A DNA stretch of 64,000 bases, from assembly GCF_037975245.1 (NCBI RefSeq), contig NC_092567.1:5650214-5714213 (forward strand), in the 5' to 3' direction. The first letter of the stretch is position 1. Each line of letters opens with the position of its first letter. The notes below the pieces were generated by a model. It had not been told where the DNA came from. It searched no databases and saw nothing but the letters and a program-made list of their open reading frames with translations. Of the stretch, positions 1 through 14,740 are shown piece after piece. The position numbers and the translations under genes were made by a program. This stretch comes from Apostichopus japonicus (lineage: Eukaryota > Echinodermata > Holothuroidea > Aspidochirotida > Stichopodidae).

Positions 1-1740
1 TGCCCCGAGGTTTGTTGGTATGGGGTGATAGAGGGTGACGTCAGCTACCATGGGGACCCAATGATACTGAGTTACAGATTTGATTTGTTAGCCAAAAATC
101 GTGTTGAAAAACCGTATATAAACTGTAAATGCGACTTTGCGTCGAGTTTGGGTGTTAATAACACCCTTAATGATACCGTGCCCCGAGGTTTGTTGGTATG
201 GGGTGATAGAGGGTGACGTCAGCTACGTTTTTGCTCCCCAATGATACTGAGTTACAGATTTGATTTGTTAGCCAAAAATCGTGTTGAAAAACCGTATATA
301 AACTGTAAATGCGACTTTGCGTCGAGTTTGGGTGTTAATAACACCCTAAATGATACCGTCCCCCGAGGTTTGTTGGTATGGGGTGATAGAGGGTGACGTC
401 AGCTACTTTGGGGACACCAATGATACTGAGTTACAGATTTGATTTGTTAGCCAAAAATCGTGTTGAAAAACCGTATGTAAACTGTAAATGCGACTTTGCG
501 TCGAGTTTGGGTGTTAATAACACCCTAAATGATACCGTGTCCCGAGGTTTGTTGGTCTGGGGTGATAGCTGGCGACGTCAGCTACGTTTTTGCTCCATAA
601 TGATACTGAGTTACAGATTTGATTTGTTAGCCAAAAATCGTGTTGAAAAACCGTATAAAAACTGTAAATGAGACTTTTCGCCGAGTTTGGGTGTTAATAA
701 CACCCTAAATGATACCGTGCCCCGAGGTTTGTTGGTATGGGGTGATAGAGGGTGACGTCAGCTACCATGGGGACCCCAATGATACTGAGTTACAGATTTG
801 ATTTGTTAGCCAAAAATCGTGTTGAAAAACCTCATTTAAACTGTAGATGATACTTTTCGTCGAGTTTGGGTGTTAATAACACCCTAAATGATACCGTCAC
901 CCGAGGTTTGTTGGTATGGGGTGATAAAGGGTGACGTCAGCTACCATGGGGACCCCAATGATACTGAGTTACAGATTTGATTTGTTAGCCAAAAATCGTG
1001 TTGAAAAACCGTATATAAACTGTAAATGAGACTTTTCGCCGAGTTTGGGTGTTAATAACACCGTAAATGATACCGTGCCCCGAGGTTTGTTGGTATGGGG
1101 TGATAGAGGGTGACGTCAGCTACCATGGGGACCCCAATGATACTGAGTTACAGATTTGATTTGTTAGCCAAAAATCGTGTTGAAAAAACCGTATATAAAC
1201 TGTAAATGCGACTTTGCGTCGAGTTTGGGGGTTAATAACACCCTAAATGATACCGTGCCCCGAGGTTTGTTGGTATGGGATGATAGCTGGCGACGTCAGC
1301 TACGTTTTTGCTCCCCAATGATACTGAGTTACAGATTTGATTTGTTAGCCAAAAATCGTGTTGAAAAACCGTATATAAACTGTAAATGAGACTTTTCGCC
1401 AAGTTTGGGTGTTAATAACACCTTAAATGATACCGTGCCCCGAGGTTTGTTGGTATGGGGTGATAGAGGGTGACGTCAGCTACTTTGGGGACACCAATGA
1501 TACTGAGTTACAGATTTGATTTGTTAGCCAAAAATCGTGTTGAAAAACCGTATATAAACTGTAAATGCGACTTTGCGTCGAGTTTGGGTGTTAATAACAC
1601 CCTAAATGATACCGTGCCCCGAGGTTTGTTAGTATGGGGTGATAGCTGGCGACGTCAGCTACGTTTTTGCTCCCCAATGATACTGAGTTACAGATTTGAT
1701 TTGTTAGCCAAAAATCGTGTTGAAAAACCGTATATAAACT
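1..1740 (+). repeat. Higher-order duplication, copy 1 (offset 3,947 bp)
   Basis: This block recurs at 3,948-5,687 with essentially every diagnostic variant in register: the shortened GGGGACCCAATG junction at the start, the GTGTCCCGAGG monomer, the TCCATAATG junction, the CCTCATTTAAACTGTAGATG monomer and the extra-A monomer. After 1,740 versus 5,687 the two copies diverge (AAATGCGACTTTGCG against AAATGAGACTTTTCG). The offset is about 22 monomers, which fits unequal exchange in this part of the array. Confidence 0.9.
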
Positions 1741-3947
1741 GTAAATGCGACTTTGCGTCGAGTTTGGGTGTTAATAACACCCTAAATGATACCGTCCCCC
1801 GAGGTTTGTTGGTATGGGGTGATAGAGGGTGACGTCAGCTACTTTGGGGACACCAATGATACTGAGTTACAGATTTGATTTGTTAGCCAAAAATCGTGTT
1901 GAAAAACCGTATGTAAACTGTAAATGCGACTTTGCGTCGAGTTTGGGTGTTAATAACACCCTAAATGATACCGTGCCCCGAGGTTTGTTGGTATGGGGTG
2001 ATAGAGGGTGACGTCAGCTACTGTGGGGACCCCAATGATGCTGAGTTACAGATTTGATTTGTTAGCCAAAAATCGTGTTGAAAAACCGTATATAAACGGT
2101 AGATGAGACTTTGCGTCGAGTGTGGGTGTTAATAACACCCTAAATGATACCGTGCCCCGAGGTTTGTTGGTATGGGGTGATAGCTGGCGACGTCAGCTAC
2201 GTTTTTGCTCCCCAATGATACTGAGTTACAGATTTGATTTGTTAGCCAAAAATCGTGTTGAAAAACCGTATATAAACTGTAAATGCGACTTTTCGCCGAG
2301 TTTGGGTGTTAATGACACCCTAAATGATACCGTGCCCCGAGGTTTGTTGGTATGGGGTGATAGAGGGTGACGTCAGCTACCATGGGGACACCAATGATAC
2401 TGAGTTACAGATTTGATTTGTTAGCCAAAAATCGTGTTGAAAAACCGTATATAAACTGTAAATGCGACTTTGCGTCGAGTTTGGGTGTTAATAACACCCT
2501 AAATGATACCGTGCCCCGAGGTTTGTTAGTATGGGGTGATAGCTGGCGACGTCAGCTACGTTTTTGCTCCCCAATGATACTGAGTTACAGATTTGATTTG
2601 TTAGCCAAAAATCGTGTTGAAAAACCGTATATAAACTGTAAATGAGACTTTTCGCCAAGTTTGGGTGTTAATAACACCTTAAATGATACCGTGCCCCGAG
2701 GTTTGTTGTTATGGGGTGATAGAGGGTGACGTCAGCTACCATGGGGACCCCAATGATACTGAGTTACAGATTTGATTTGTTAGCCAAAAATCGTGTTGAA
2801 AAACCGTATATAAACTGTAAATGCGACTTTGCGTCGAGTTTGGGTGTTAATAACACCCTAAATGATACCGTGCCCCGAGGTTTGTTAGTATGGGGTGATA
2901 GCTGGCGACGTCAGCTACGTTTTTGCTCCCCAATGATACTGAGTTACAGATTTGATTTGTTAGCCAAAAATCGTGTTGAAAAACCGTATATAAACTGTAA
3001 ATGCGACTTTGCGTCGAGTTTGGGTGTTAATAACATCCTAAATGATACCGTGCCCCGAGGTTAGTTGGTATGGGGTGATAGAGGGTGACGTCAGCTACCA
3101 TGGGGACCCCAATGATACTGAGTTACAGATTTGATTTGTTAGCCAAAAATCGTGTTGAAAAACCGTATATAAACTGTAAATGCGACTTTGCGTCGAGTTT
3201 GGGTGTTAATAACACCCTAAATGATACCGTGCCCCGAGGTTTGTTAGTATGGGGTGATAGCTGGCGACGTCAGCTACGTTTTTGCTCCCCAATGATACTG
3301 AGTTACAGATTTGATTTGTTAGCCAAAAATCGTGTTGAAAAACCGTATGTAAACTGTAAATGCGACTTTGCGTCGAGTTTGGGTGTTAATAACATCCTAA
3401 ATGATACCGTGCCCCGAGGTTAGTTGGTATGGGGTGATAGAGGGTGACGTCAGCTACCATGGGGACCCCAATGATACTGAGTTACAGATTTGATTTGTTA
3501 GCCAAAAATCGTGTTGAAAAACCGTATATAAACTGTAAATGCGACTTTGCGTCGAGTTTGGGTGTTAATAACACCCTAAATGATACCGTGCCCCGAGGTT
3601 TGTTAGTATGGGGTGATAGCTGGCGACGTCAGCTACGTTTTTGCTCCCCAATGATACTGAGTTACAGATTTGATTTGTTAGCCAAAAATCGTGTTGAAAA
3701 ACCGTATATAAACTGTAAATGCGACTTTGCGTCGAGTTTGGGTGTTAATAACACCCTAAATGATACCGTCCCCCGAGGTTTGTTGGTATGGGGTGATAGA
3801 GGGTGACGTCAGCTACTTTGGGGACACCAATGATACTGAGTTACAGATTTGATTTGTTAGCCAAAAATCGTGTTGAAAAACCGTATGTAAACTGTAAATG
3901 CGACTTTGCGTCGAGTTTGGGTGTTAATAACACCCTAAATGATACCG

Positions 3948-5687
3948 TGCCCCGAGGTTTGTTGGTATGGGGTGATAGAGGGTGACGTCAGCTACCATGG
4001 GGACCCAATGATACTGAGTTACAGATTTGATTTGTTAGCCAAAAATCGTGTTGAAAAACCGTATATAAACTGTAAATGCGACTTTGCGTCGAGTTTGGGT
4101 GTTAATAACACCCTTAATGATACCGTGCCCCGAGGTTTGTTGGTATGGGGTGATAGAGGGTGACGTCAGCTACGTTTTTGCTCCCCAATGATACTGAGTT
4201 ACAGATTTGATTTGTTAGCCAAAAATCGTGTTGAAAAACCGTATATAAACTGTAAATGCGACTTTGCGTCGAGTTTGGGTGTTAATAACACCCTAAATGA
4301 TACCGTCCCCCGAGGTTTGTTGGTATGGGGTGATAGAGGGTGACGTCAGCTACTTTGGGGACACCAATGATACTGAGTTACAGATTTGATTTGTTAGCCA
4401 AAAATCGTGTTGAAAAACCGTATGTAAACTGTAAATGCGACTTTGCGTCGAGTTTGGGTGTTAATAACACCCTAAATGATACCGTGTCCCGAGGTTTGTT
4501 GGTCTGGGGTGATAGCTGGCGACGTCAGCTACGTTTTTGCTCCATAATGATACTGAGTTACAGATTTGATTTGTTAGCCAAAAATCGTGTTGAAAAACCG
4601 TATAAAAACTGTAAATGAGACTTTTCGCCGAGTTTGGGTGTTAATAACACCCTAAATGATACCGTGCCCCGAGGTTTGTTGGTATGGGGTGATAGAGGGT
4701 GACGTCAGCTACCATGGGGACCCCAATGATACTGAGTTACAGATTTGATTTGTTAGCCAAAAATCGTGTTGAAAAACCTCATTTAAACTGTAGATGATAC
4801 TTTTCGTCGAGTTTGGGTGTTAATAACACCCTAAATGATACCGTCACCCGAGGTTTGTTGGTATGGGGTGATAAAGGGTGACGTCAGCTACCATGGGGAC
4901 CCCAATGATACTGAGTTACAGATTTGATTTGTTAGCCAAAAATCGTGTTGAAAAACCGTATATAAACTGTAAATGAGACTTTTCGCCGAGTTTGGGTGTT
5001 AATAACACCGTAAATGATACCGTGCCCCGAGGTTTGTTGGTATGGGGTGATAGAGGGTGACGTCAGCTACCATGGGGACCCCAATGATACTGAGTTACAG
5101 ATTTGATTTGTTAGCCAAAAATCGTGTTGAAAAAACCGTATATAAACTGTAAATGCGACTTTGCGTCGAGTTTGGGGGTTAATAACACCCTAAATGATAC
5201 CGTGCCCCGAGGTTTGTTGGTATGGGATGATAGCTGGCGACGTCAGCTACGTTTTTGCTCCCCAATGATACTGAGTTACAGATTTGATTTGTTAGCCAAA
5301 AATCGTGTTGAAAAACCGTATATAAACTGTAAATGAGACTTTTCGCCAAGTTTGGGTGTTAATAACACCTTAAATGATACCGTGCCCCGAGGTTTGTTGG
5401 TATGGGGTGATAGAGGGTGACGTCAGCTACTTTGGGGACACCAATGATACTGAGTTACAGATTTGATTTGTTAGCCAAAAATCGTGTTGAAAAACCGTAT
5501 ATAAACTGTAAATGCGACTTTGCGTCGAGTTTGGGTGTTAATAACACCCTAAATGATACCGTGCCCCGAGGTTTGTTAGTATGGGGTGATAGCTGGCGAC
5601 GTCAGCTACGTTTTTGCTCCCCAATGATACTGAGTTACAGATTTGATTTGTTAGCCAAAAATCGTGTTGAAAAACCGTATATAAACT
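3948..5687 (+). repeat. Higher-order duplication, copy 2 (offset 3,947 bp)
   Basis: Second copy of the block at 1-1,740. It carries the same ordered series of monomer variants. It passes directly into the 5.7-9.7 kb zone, which has a different composition: monomers with CTCATTTAAACTGTAGATGATAC recur at about 6,032, 8,009 and 8,730, and 359-bp dimers with GGTATGGTGTGATAG recur at about 7,197 and 7,556. Confidence 0.88.
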
Positions 5688-8600
5688 GTAAATGAGACTT
5701 TTCGCCGAGTTTGGGTGTTAATGACACCCTAAATGATACCGTGCCCCGAGGTTTGTTGGTATGGGGTGATAGCTGGCGACGTCAGCTACGTTTTTGCTTC
5801 CCAATGATACTGAGTTACAGATTTGATTTGTTAGCCAAAAATCGTGTTGAAAAACCGTATATAAACTGTAAATGAGACTTTTAGCCGAGTTTGGGTGTTA
5901 ATAACACCTTAAATGATACCGTGCCCCGAGGTTTGTTGGTATGGGGTGATAGAGGGTGACGTCAGCTACCATGGGGACCCCAATGATACTGAGTTACAGA
6001 TTTGATTTGTTATCCAAAAATCGTGTTGAAAAACCTCATTTAAACTGTAGATGATACTTTTCGTCGAGTTTGGGTGTTAATAACACCCTAAATGATACCG
6101 TCACCCGAGGTTTGTTGGTATGGGGTGATAAAGGGTGACGTCAGCTACCATGGGGACCCCAATGATACTGAGTTACAGATTTGATTTGTTAGCCAAAAAT
6201 CGTGTTGAAAAACCGTATATAAACTGTAAATGAGACTTTTCGCCGAGTTTGGGTGTTAATAACACCCTAAATGATACCTTGCCCCGAGGTTTGTTGGTAT
6301 GGGGTGATAGAAGGTGACGTCAGCTACCATGGGGACCCCAATGATACTGAGTTACAGATTTGATTTGTTAGCCAAAAATCGTGTTGAAAAAACCGTATAT
6401 AAACTGTAAATGCGACTTTGCGTCGAGTTTGGGTGTTAATAACACCCTAAATGATACCGTGCCCCGAGGTTTGTTGGTATGGGATGATAGCTGGCGACGT
6501 CAGCTACGTTTTAGCTCCCCAATGATACTGAGTTACAGATTTGATTTGTTAGCCAAAAATCGTGTTGAAAAACCGTATATAAACGGTAGATGAGACTTTG
6601 CGTCGAGTTTGGGTGTTAATAACACCCTAAATGATACCGTGCCCCGAGGTTAGTTGGTATGGTGTGATAGAGGGTGACGTCAGCTACCATGGGGACCCCA
6701 ATGATACTGAGTTACAGATTTGATTTGTTAGCCAAAAATCGTGTTGAAAAACCGTATATAAACTGTAAATGAGACTTTTCGCCGAGTTTGGGTGTTAATG
6801 ACACCCTAAATGATACCGTGCCCCGAGGTTTGTTGGTATGGGGTGATAGCTGGCGACGTCAGCTACGTTTTTGCTTCCCAATGATACTGAGTTACAGATT
6901 TGATTTGTTAGCCAAAAATCGTGTTGAAAAACCGTATATAAACTGTAAATGAGACTTTTCGCCGAGTTTGGGTGTTAATAACACCCTAAATGATACCGTG
7001 CCCCGAGGTTTGTTGGTATGGGGTGATAGAAGGTGACGTCAGCTACGTTTTTGCTCCCCAATGATACTGAGTTACAGATTTGATTTGTTAGCCAAAAATC
7101 GTGTTGAAAAACCGTATATAAACGGTAGATGAGACTTTGCGTCGAGTTTGGGTGTTAATAACACCCTAAATGATACCGTGCCCCGAGGTTAGTTGGTATG
7201 GTGTGATAGAGGGTGACGTCAGCTACCATGGGGACCCCAATGATACTGAGTTACAGATTTGATTTGTTAGCCAAAAATCGTGTTGAAAAACCGTATATAA
7301 ACTGTAAATGAGACTTTTCGCCGAGTTTGGGTGTTAATGACACCCTAAATGATACCGTGCCCCGAGGTTTGTTGGTATGGGGTGATAGCTGGCGACGTCA
7401 GCTACGTTTTTGCTCCCCAATGATACTGAGTTACAGATTTGATTTGTTAGCCAAAAATCGTGTTGAAAAACCGTATATAAACGGTAGATGAGACTTTGCG
7501 TCGAGTTTGGGTGTTAATAACACCCTAAATGATACCGTGCCCCGAGGTTAGTTGGTATGGTGTGATAGAGGGTGACGTCAGCTACCATGGGGACCCCAAT
7601 GATACTGAGTTACAGATTTGATTTGTTAGCCAAAAATCGTGTTGAAAAACCGTATATAAACTGTAAATGAGACTTTTCGCCGAGTTTGGGTGTTAATGAC
7701 ACCCTAAATGATACCGTGCCCCGAGGTTTGTTGGTATGGGGTGATAGCTGGCGACGTCAGCTACGTTTTTGCTCCCCAATGATACTGAGTTACAGATTTG
7801 ATTTGTTAGCCAAAAATCGTGTTGAAAAACCGTATATAAACTGTAAATGAGACTTTTAGCCGAGTTTGGGTGTTAATAACACCTTAAATGATACCGTGCC
7901 CCGAGGTTTGTTGGTATGGGGTGATAGAGGGTGACGTCAGCTACCATGGGGACCCCAATGATACTGAGTTACAGATTTGATTTGTTAGCCAAAAATCGTG
8001 TTGAAAAACCTCATTTAAACTGTAGATGATACTTTTCGTCGAGTTTGGGTGTTAATAACACCCTAAATGATACCGTCACCCGAGGTTTGTTGGTATGGGG
8101 TGATAAAGGGTGACGTCAGCTACCATGGGGACCCCAATGATACTGAGTTACAGATTTGATTTGTTAGCCAAAAATCGTGTTGAAAAACCGTATATAAACT
8201 GTAAATGAGACTTTTCGCCGAGTTTGGGTGTTAATAACACCCTAAATGATACCGTGCCCCGAGGTTTGTTGGTATGGGGTGATAGAAGGTGACGTCAGCT
8301 ACCATGGGGACCCCAATGATACTGAGTTACAGATTTGATTTGTTAGCCAAAAATCGTGTTGAAAAAACCGTATATAAACTGTAAATGCGACTTTGCGTCG
8401 AGTTTGGGTGTTAATAACACCCTAAATGATACCGTGCCCCGAGGTTTGTTGGTATGGGGTGATAGCTGGCGACGTCAGCTACGTTTTTGCTCCCCAATGA
8501 TACTGAGTTACAGATTTGATTTGTTAGCCAAAAATCGTGTTGAAAAACCGTATATAAACTGTAAATGAGACTTTTAGCCGAGTTTGGGTGTTAATAACAC

Positions 8601-9720
8601 CTTAAATGATACCGTGCCCCGAGGTTTGTTGGTATGGGGTGATAGAGGGTGACGTCAGCTACCATGGGGACACCAATGATACTGAGTTACAGATTTGATT
8701 TGTTAGCCAAAAATCGTGTTGAAAAACCTCATTTAAACTGTAGATGATACTTTTCGTCGAGTTTGGGTGTTAATAACACCCTAAATGATACCGTCACCCG
8801 AGGTTTGTTGGTATGGGGTGATAAAGGGTGACGTCAGCTACCATGGGGACCCCAATGATACTGAGTTACAGATTTGATTTGTTAGCCAAAAATCGTGTTG
8901 AAAAACCGTATATAAACTGTAAATGAGACTTTTCGCCGAGTTTGGGTGTTAATAACACCCTAAATGATACCGTGCCCCGAGGTTTGTTGGTATGGGGTGA
9001 TAGAGGGTGACGTCAGCTACCATGGGGACCCCAATGATACTGAGTTACAGATTTGATTTGTTAGCCAAAAATCGTGTTGAAAAAACCGTATATAAACTGT
9101 AAATGCGACTTTGCGTCGAGTTTGGGTGTTAATAACACCCTAAATGATACCGTGCCCCGAGGTTTGTTGGTATGGGATGATAGCTGGCGACGTCAGCTAC
9201 GTTTTTGCTCCCCAATGATACTGAGTTACAGATTTGATTTGTTAGCCAAAAATCGTGTTGAAAAACCGTATATAAACTGTAAATGAGACTTTTCGCCGAG
9301 TTTGGGTGTTAATAACACCCTAAATGATACCGTGCCCCGAGGTTTGTTGGTATGGGGTGATAGAAGGTGACGTCAGCTACCATGGGGACCCCAATGATAC
9401 TGAGTTACAGATTTGATTTGTTAGCCAAAAATCGTGTTGAAAAAACCGTATATAAACTGTAAATGCGACTTTTCGTCGAGTTTGGGTGTTAATAACACCC
9501 TAAATGATACCGTGCCCCGAGGTTTGTTGGTATGGGATGATAGCTGGCGACGTCAGCTACGTTTTTGCTCCCCAATGATACTGAGTTACAGATTTGATTT
9601 GTTAGCCAAAAATCGTGTTGAAAAACCGTATATAAACTGTAAATGAGACTTTTCGCCAAGTTTGGGTGTTAATAACACCTTAAATGATACCGTGCCCCGA
9701 GGTTTGTTGGTATGGGGTGA

Positions 9721-12230
9721 TAGAGGGTGACGTCAGCTACGTTTTTGCTCCCCAATGATACTGAGTTACAGATTTGATTTGTTAGCCAAAAATCGTGTTG
9801 AAAAACGGTATATAAACTGTAAATGCGACTTTGCGTCGAGTTTGGGTGTTAATGACACCCTAAATGATACCGTCCCCCGAGGTTTGTTGGTATGGGGTGA
9901 TAAAGGGTGACGTCAGCTACTTTGGGGACACCAATGATACTGAGTTACAGATTTGATTTGTTAGCCAAAAATCGTGTTGAAAAACCGTATATAAACTGTA
10001 AATGCGACTTTGCGTCGAGTTTGGGTGTTAATCACACCCTAAATGATACCGTCCCCCGAGGTTTGTTGGTATGGGGTGATAGAGGGTGACGTCAGCTACT
10101 TTGGGGACACCAATGATACTGAGTTACAGATTTGATTTGTTAGCCAAAAATCGTGTTGAAAAACCGTATATAAACTGTAAATGAGACTTTGCGTTGAGTT
10201 TGGGTGTTAATAACACCCTAAATGATACCTTGCCCCGAGGTTTGTTGGTATGGGGTGATAGAGGGTGACGTCAGCTACTATGGGGACCCCAATGATACTG
10301 AGTTACAGATTTGATTTGTTAGCCAAAAATCGTGTTGAAAAACCGTATGTAAACTGTAAATGCGACTTTGCGTCGAGTTTGGGTGTTAATAACACCCTAA
10401 ATGATACCGTCCCCCGAGGTTTGTTGGTATGGGGTGATAGAGGGTGACGTCAGCTACCATGGGGACCCCAATGATACTGAGTTACAGATTTGATTTGTTA
10501 GCCAAAAATCGTGTTGAAAAACCGTATATAAACTGTAAATGCGACTTTGCGTCGAGTTTGGCTGTTAATAACACCCAAAATGATACCGTGCCCCGAGGTT
10601 TGTTGGTATGGGGTGATAGAGGGTGACGTCAGCTACCATGGGGACCCCAATGATACTGAGTTACAGATTTGATTTGTTAGCCAAAAATCGTGTTGAAAAA
10701 CCGTATATAAACTGTAAATGCGACTTTGCGTCGAGTTTGGGTGTTAATAACACCCTAAATGATACCGTGCCCCGAGGTTTGTTGGTATGGGATGATAGCT
10801 GGCGACGTCAGCTACGTTTTTGCTCCCCAATGATACTGAGTTACAGATTTGATTTGTTAGCCAAAAATCGTGTTGAAAAACCGTATATAAACTGTAAATG
10901 CGACTTTGCGTCGAGTTTGGGTGTTAATCACACCCTAAATGATACCGTCCCCCGAGGTTTGTTGGTATGGGGTGATAGAGGGTGACGTCAGCTACTTTGG
11001 GGACACCAATGATACTGAGTTACAGATTTGATTTGTTAGCCAAAAATCGTGTTGAAAAACCGTATATAAACTGTAAATGAGACTTTGCGTTGAGTTTGGG
11101 TGTTAATAACACCCTAAATGATACCTTGCCCCGAGGTTTGTTGGTATGGGGTGATAGAAGGTGACGTCAGCTACTATGGGGACCCCAATGATACTGAGTT
11201 ACAGATTTGATTTGTTAGCCAAAAATCGTGTTGAAAAACCGTATATAAACTGTAAATGCGACTTTGCGTCGAGTTTGGGTGTTAATAACACCCTAAATGA
11301 TACCGTGCCCCGAGGTTTGTTGGTATGGGGTGATAGAGGGTGACGTCAGCTACCATGGGGACCCCAATGATACTGAGTTACAGATTTGATTTGTTAGCCA
11401 AAAATCGTGTTGAAAAACCGTATATAAACTGTAAATGCGACTTTGCGTCGAGTTTGGGTGTTAATAACACCCTAAATGATACCGTGCCCCGAGATTTGTT
11501 GGTATGGGATGATAGCTGGCGACGTCAGCTACGTTTTTGCTCCCCAATGATACTGAGTTACAGATTTGATTTGTTAGCCAAAAATCGTGTTGAAAAACCG
11601 TATGTAAACTGTAAATGAGACTTTTCGCCAAGTTTGGGTGTTAATAACACCTTAAATGATACCGTGCCCCGAGGTTTGTTGGTATGGGATGATAGAGGGT
11701 GACGTCAGCTACCATGGGGACCCCAATGATACTGAGTTACAGATTTGATTTGTTAGCCAAAAATCGTGTTGAAAAACCGTATATAAACTGTAAATGCGAC
11801 TTTGCGTCGAGTTTGGGTGTTAATAACACCCTAAATGATACCGTGCCCCGAGGTTTGTTAGTATGGGGTGATAGCTGGCGACGTCAGCTACGTTTTTGCT
11901 CCCCAATGATACTGAGTTACAGATTTGATTTGTTAGCCAAAAATCGTGTTGAAAAACCGTATATAAACTGTAAATGCGACTTTGCGTCGAGTTTGGGTGT
12001 TAATAACACCCTAAATGATACCGTCCCCCGAGGTTTGTTGGTATGGGGTGATAGAGGGTGACGTCAGCTACTTTGGGGACACCAATGATACTGAGTTACA
12101 GATTTGATTTGTTAGCCAAAAATCGTGTTGAAAAACCGTATGTAAACTGTAAATGAGACTTTTCGCCAAGTTTGGGTGTTAATAACACCTTAAATGATAC
12201 CGTGCCCCGAGGTTTGTTGGTATGGGGTGA
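9721..12230 (+). repeat. 14-monomer higher-order repeat (2,510 bp), copy A
   Basis: Copy A of a 2,510-bp unit. It is followed immediately by copy B at 12,231, which begins with the same GTTTTTGCTCCCC junction and the same AAAAACGGTATATAAAC variant. Markers inside it include a monomer with GGCTGTTAATAACACCCAAAATG (monomer start about 10,444) and one with CCCCGAGATTTG (about 11,490). Both recur at +2,510. Confidence 0.9.
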
Positions 12231-14740
12231 TAGAGGGTGACGTCAGCTACGTTTTTGCTCCCCAATGATACTGAGTTACAGATTTGATTTGTTAGCCAAA
12301 AATCGTGTTGAAAAACGGTATATAAACTGTAAATGCGACTTTGCGTCGAGTTTGGGTGTTAATGACACCCTAAATGATACCGTCCCCCGAGGTTTGTTGG
12401 TATGGGGTGATAAAGGGTGACGTCAGCTACTTTGGGGACACCAATGATACTGAGTTACAGATTTGATTTGTTAGCCAAAAATCGTGTTGAAAAACCGTAT
12501 ATAAACTGTAAATGCGACTTTGCGTCGAGTTTGGGTGTTAATCACACCCTAAATGATACCGTCCCCCGAGGTTTGTTGGTATGGGGTGATAGAGGGTGAC
12601 GTCAGCTACTTTGGGGACACCAATGATACTGAGTTACAGATTTGATTTGTTAGCCAAAAATCGTGTTGAAAAACCGTATATAAACTGTAAATGAGACTTT
12701 GCGTTGAGTTTGGGTGTTAATAACACCCTAAATGATACCTTGCCCCGAGGTTTGTTGGTATGGGGTGATAGAGGGTGACGTCAGCTACTATGGGGACCCC
12801 AATGATACTGAGTTACAGATTTGATTTGTTAGCCAAAAATCGTGTTGAAAAACCGTATGTAAACTGTAAATGCGACTTTGCGTCGAGTTTGGGTGTTAAT
12901 AACACCCTAAATGATACCGTCCCCCGAGGTTTGTTGGTATGGGGTGATAGAGGGTGACGTCAGCTACCATGGGGACCCCAATGATACTGAGTTACAGATT
13001 TGATTTGTTAGCCAAAAATCGTGTTGAAAAACCGTATATAAACTGTAAATGTGACTTTGCGTCGAGTTTGGCTGTTAATAACACCCAAAATGATACCGTG
13101 CCCCGAGGTTTGTTGGTATGGGGTGATAGAGGGTGACGTCAGCTACCATGGGGACCCCAATGATACTGAGTTACAGATTTGATTTGTTAGCCAAAAATCG
13201 TGTTGAAAAACCGTATATAAACTGTAAATGCGACTTTGCGTCGAGTTTGGGTGTTAATAACACCCTAAATGATACCGTGCCCCGAGGTTTGTTGGTATGG
13301 GATGATAGCTGGCGACGTCAGCTACGTTTTTGCTCCCCAATGATACTGAGTTACAGATTTGATTTGTTAGCCAAAAATCGTGTTGAAAAACCGTATATAA
13401 ACTGTAAATGCGACTTTGCGTCGAGTTTGGGTGTTAATCACACCCTAAATGATACCGTCCCCCGAGGTTTGTTGGTATGGGGTGATAGAGGGTGACGTCA
13501 GCTACTTTGGGGACACCAATGATACTGAGTTACAGATTTGATTTGTTAGCCAAAAATCGTGTTGAAAAACCGTATATAAACTGTAAATGAGACTTTGCGT
13601 TGAGTTTGGGTGTTAATAACACCCTAAATGATACCTTGCCCCGAGGTTTGTTGGTATGGGGTGATAGAAGGTGACGTCAGCTACTATGGGGACCCCAATG
13701 ATACTGAGTTACAGATTTGATTTGTTAGCCAAAAATCGTGTTGAAAAACCGTATATAAACTGTAAATGCGACTTTGCGTCGAGTTTGGGTGTTAATAACA
13801 CCCTAAATGATACCGTGCCCCGAGGTTTGTTGGTATGGGGTGATAGAGGGTGACGTCAGCTACCATGGGGACCCCAATGATACTGAGTTACAGATTTGAT
13901 TTGTTAGCCAAAAATCGTGTTGAAAAACCGTATATAAACTGTAAATGCGACTTTGCGTCGAGTTTGGGTGTTAATAACACCCTAAATGATACCGTGCCCC
14001 GAGATTTGTTGGTATGGGATGATAGCTGGCGACGTCAGCTACGTTTTTGCTCCCCAATGATACTGAGTTACAGATTTGATTTGTTAGCCAAAAATCGTGT
14101 TGAAAAACCGTATGTAAACTGTAAATGAGACTTTTCGCCAAGTTTGGGTGTTAATAACACCTTAAATGATACCGTGCCCCGAGGTTTGTTGGTATGGGAT
14201 GATAGAGGGTGACGTCAGCTACCATGGGGACCCCAATGATACTGAGTTACAGATTTGATTTGTTAGCCAAAAATCGTGTTGAAAAACCGTATATAAACTG
14301 TAAATGCGACTTTGCGTCGAGTTTGGGTGTTAATAACACCCTAAATGATACCGTGCCCCGAGGTTTGTTAGTATGGGGTGATAGCTGGCGACGTCAGCTA
14401 CGTTTTTGCTCCCCAATGATACTGAGTTACAGATTTGATTTGTTAGCCAAAAATCGTGTTGAAAAACCGTATATAAACTGTAAATGCGACTTTGCGTCGA
14501 GTTTGGGTGTTAATAACACCCTAAATGATACCGTCCCTAGAGGTTTGTTGGTATGGGGTGATAGAGGGTGACGTCAGCTACTTTGGGGACACCAATGATA
14601 CTGAGTTACAGATTTGATTTGTTAGCCAAAAATCGTGTTGAAAAACCGTATGTAAACTGTAAATGAGACTTTTCGCCAAGTTTGGGTGTTAATAACACCT
14701 TAAATGATACCGTGCCCCGAGGTTTGTTGGTATGGGGTGA
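12231..14740 (+). repeat. 14-monomer higher-order repeat (2,510 bp), copy B
   Basis: In-register copy of 9,721-12,230. Its GGCTGTTAATAACACCC monomer (about 12,954) carries an additional C-to-T change (AAATGTGACTTTG) that copy A lacks but the copies at about 17,077 and 19,588 share. Copies B, C and D are therefore more closely related to each other than to A. Confidence 0.88.
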
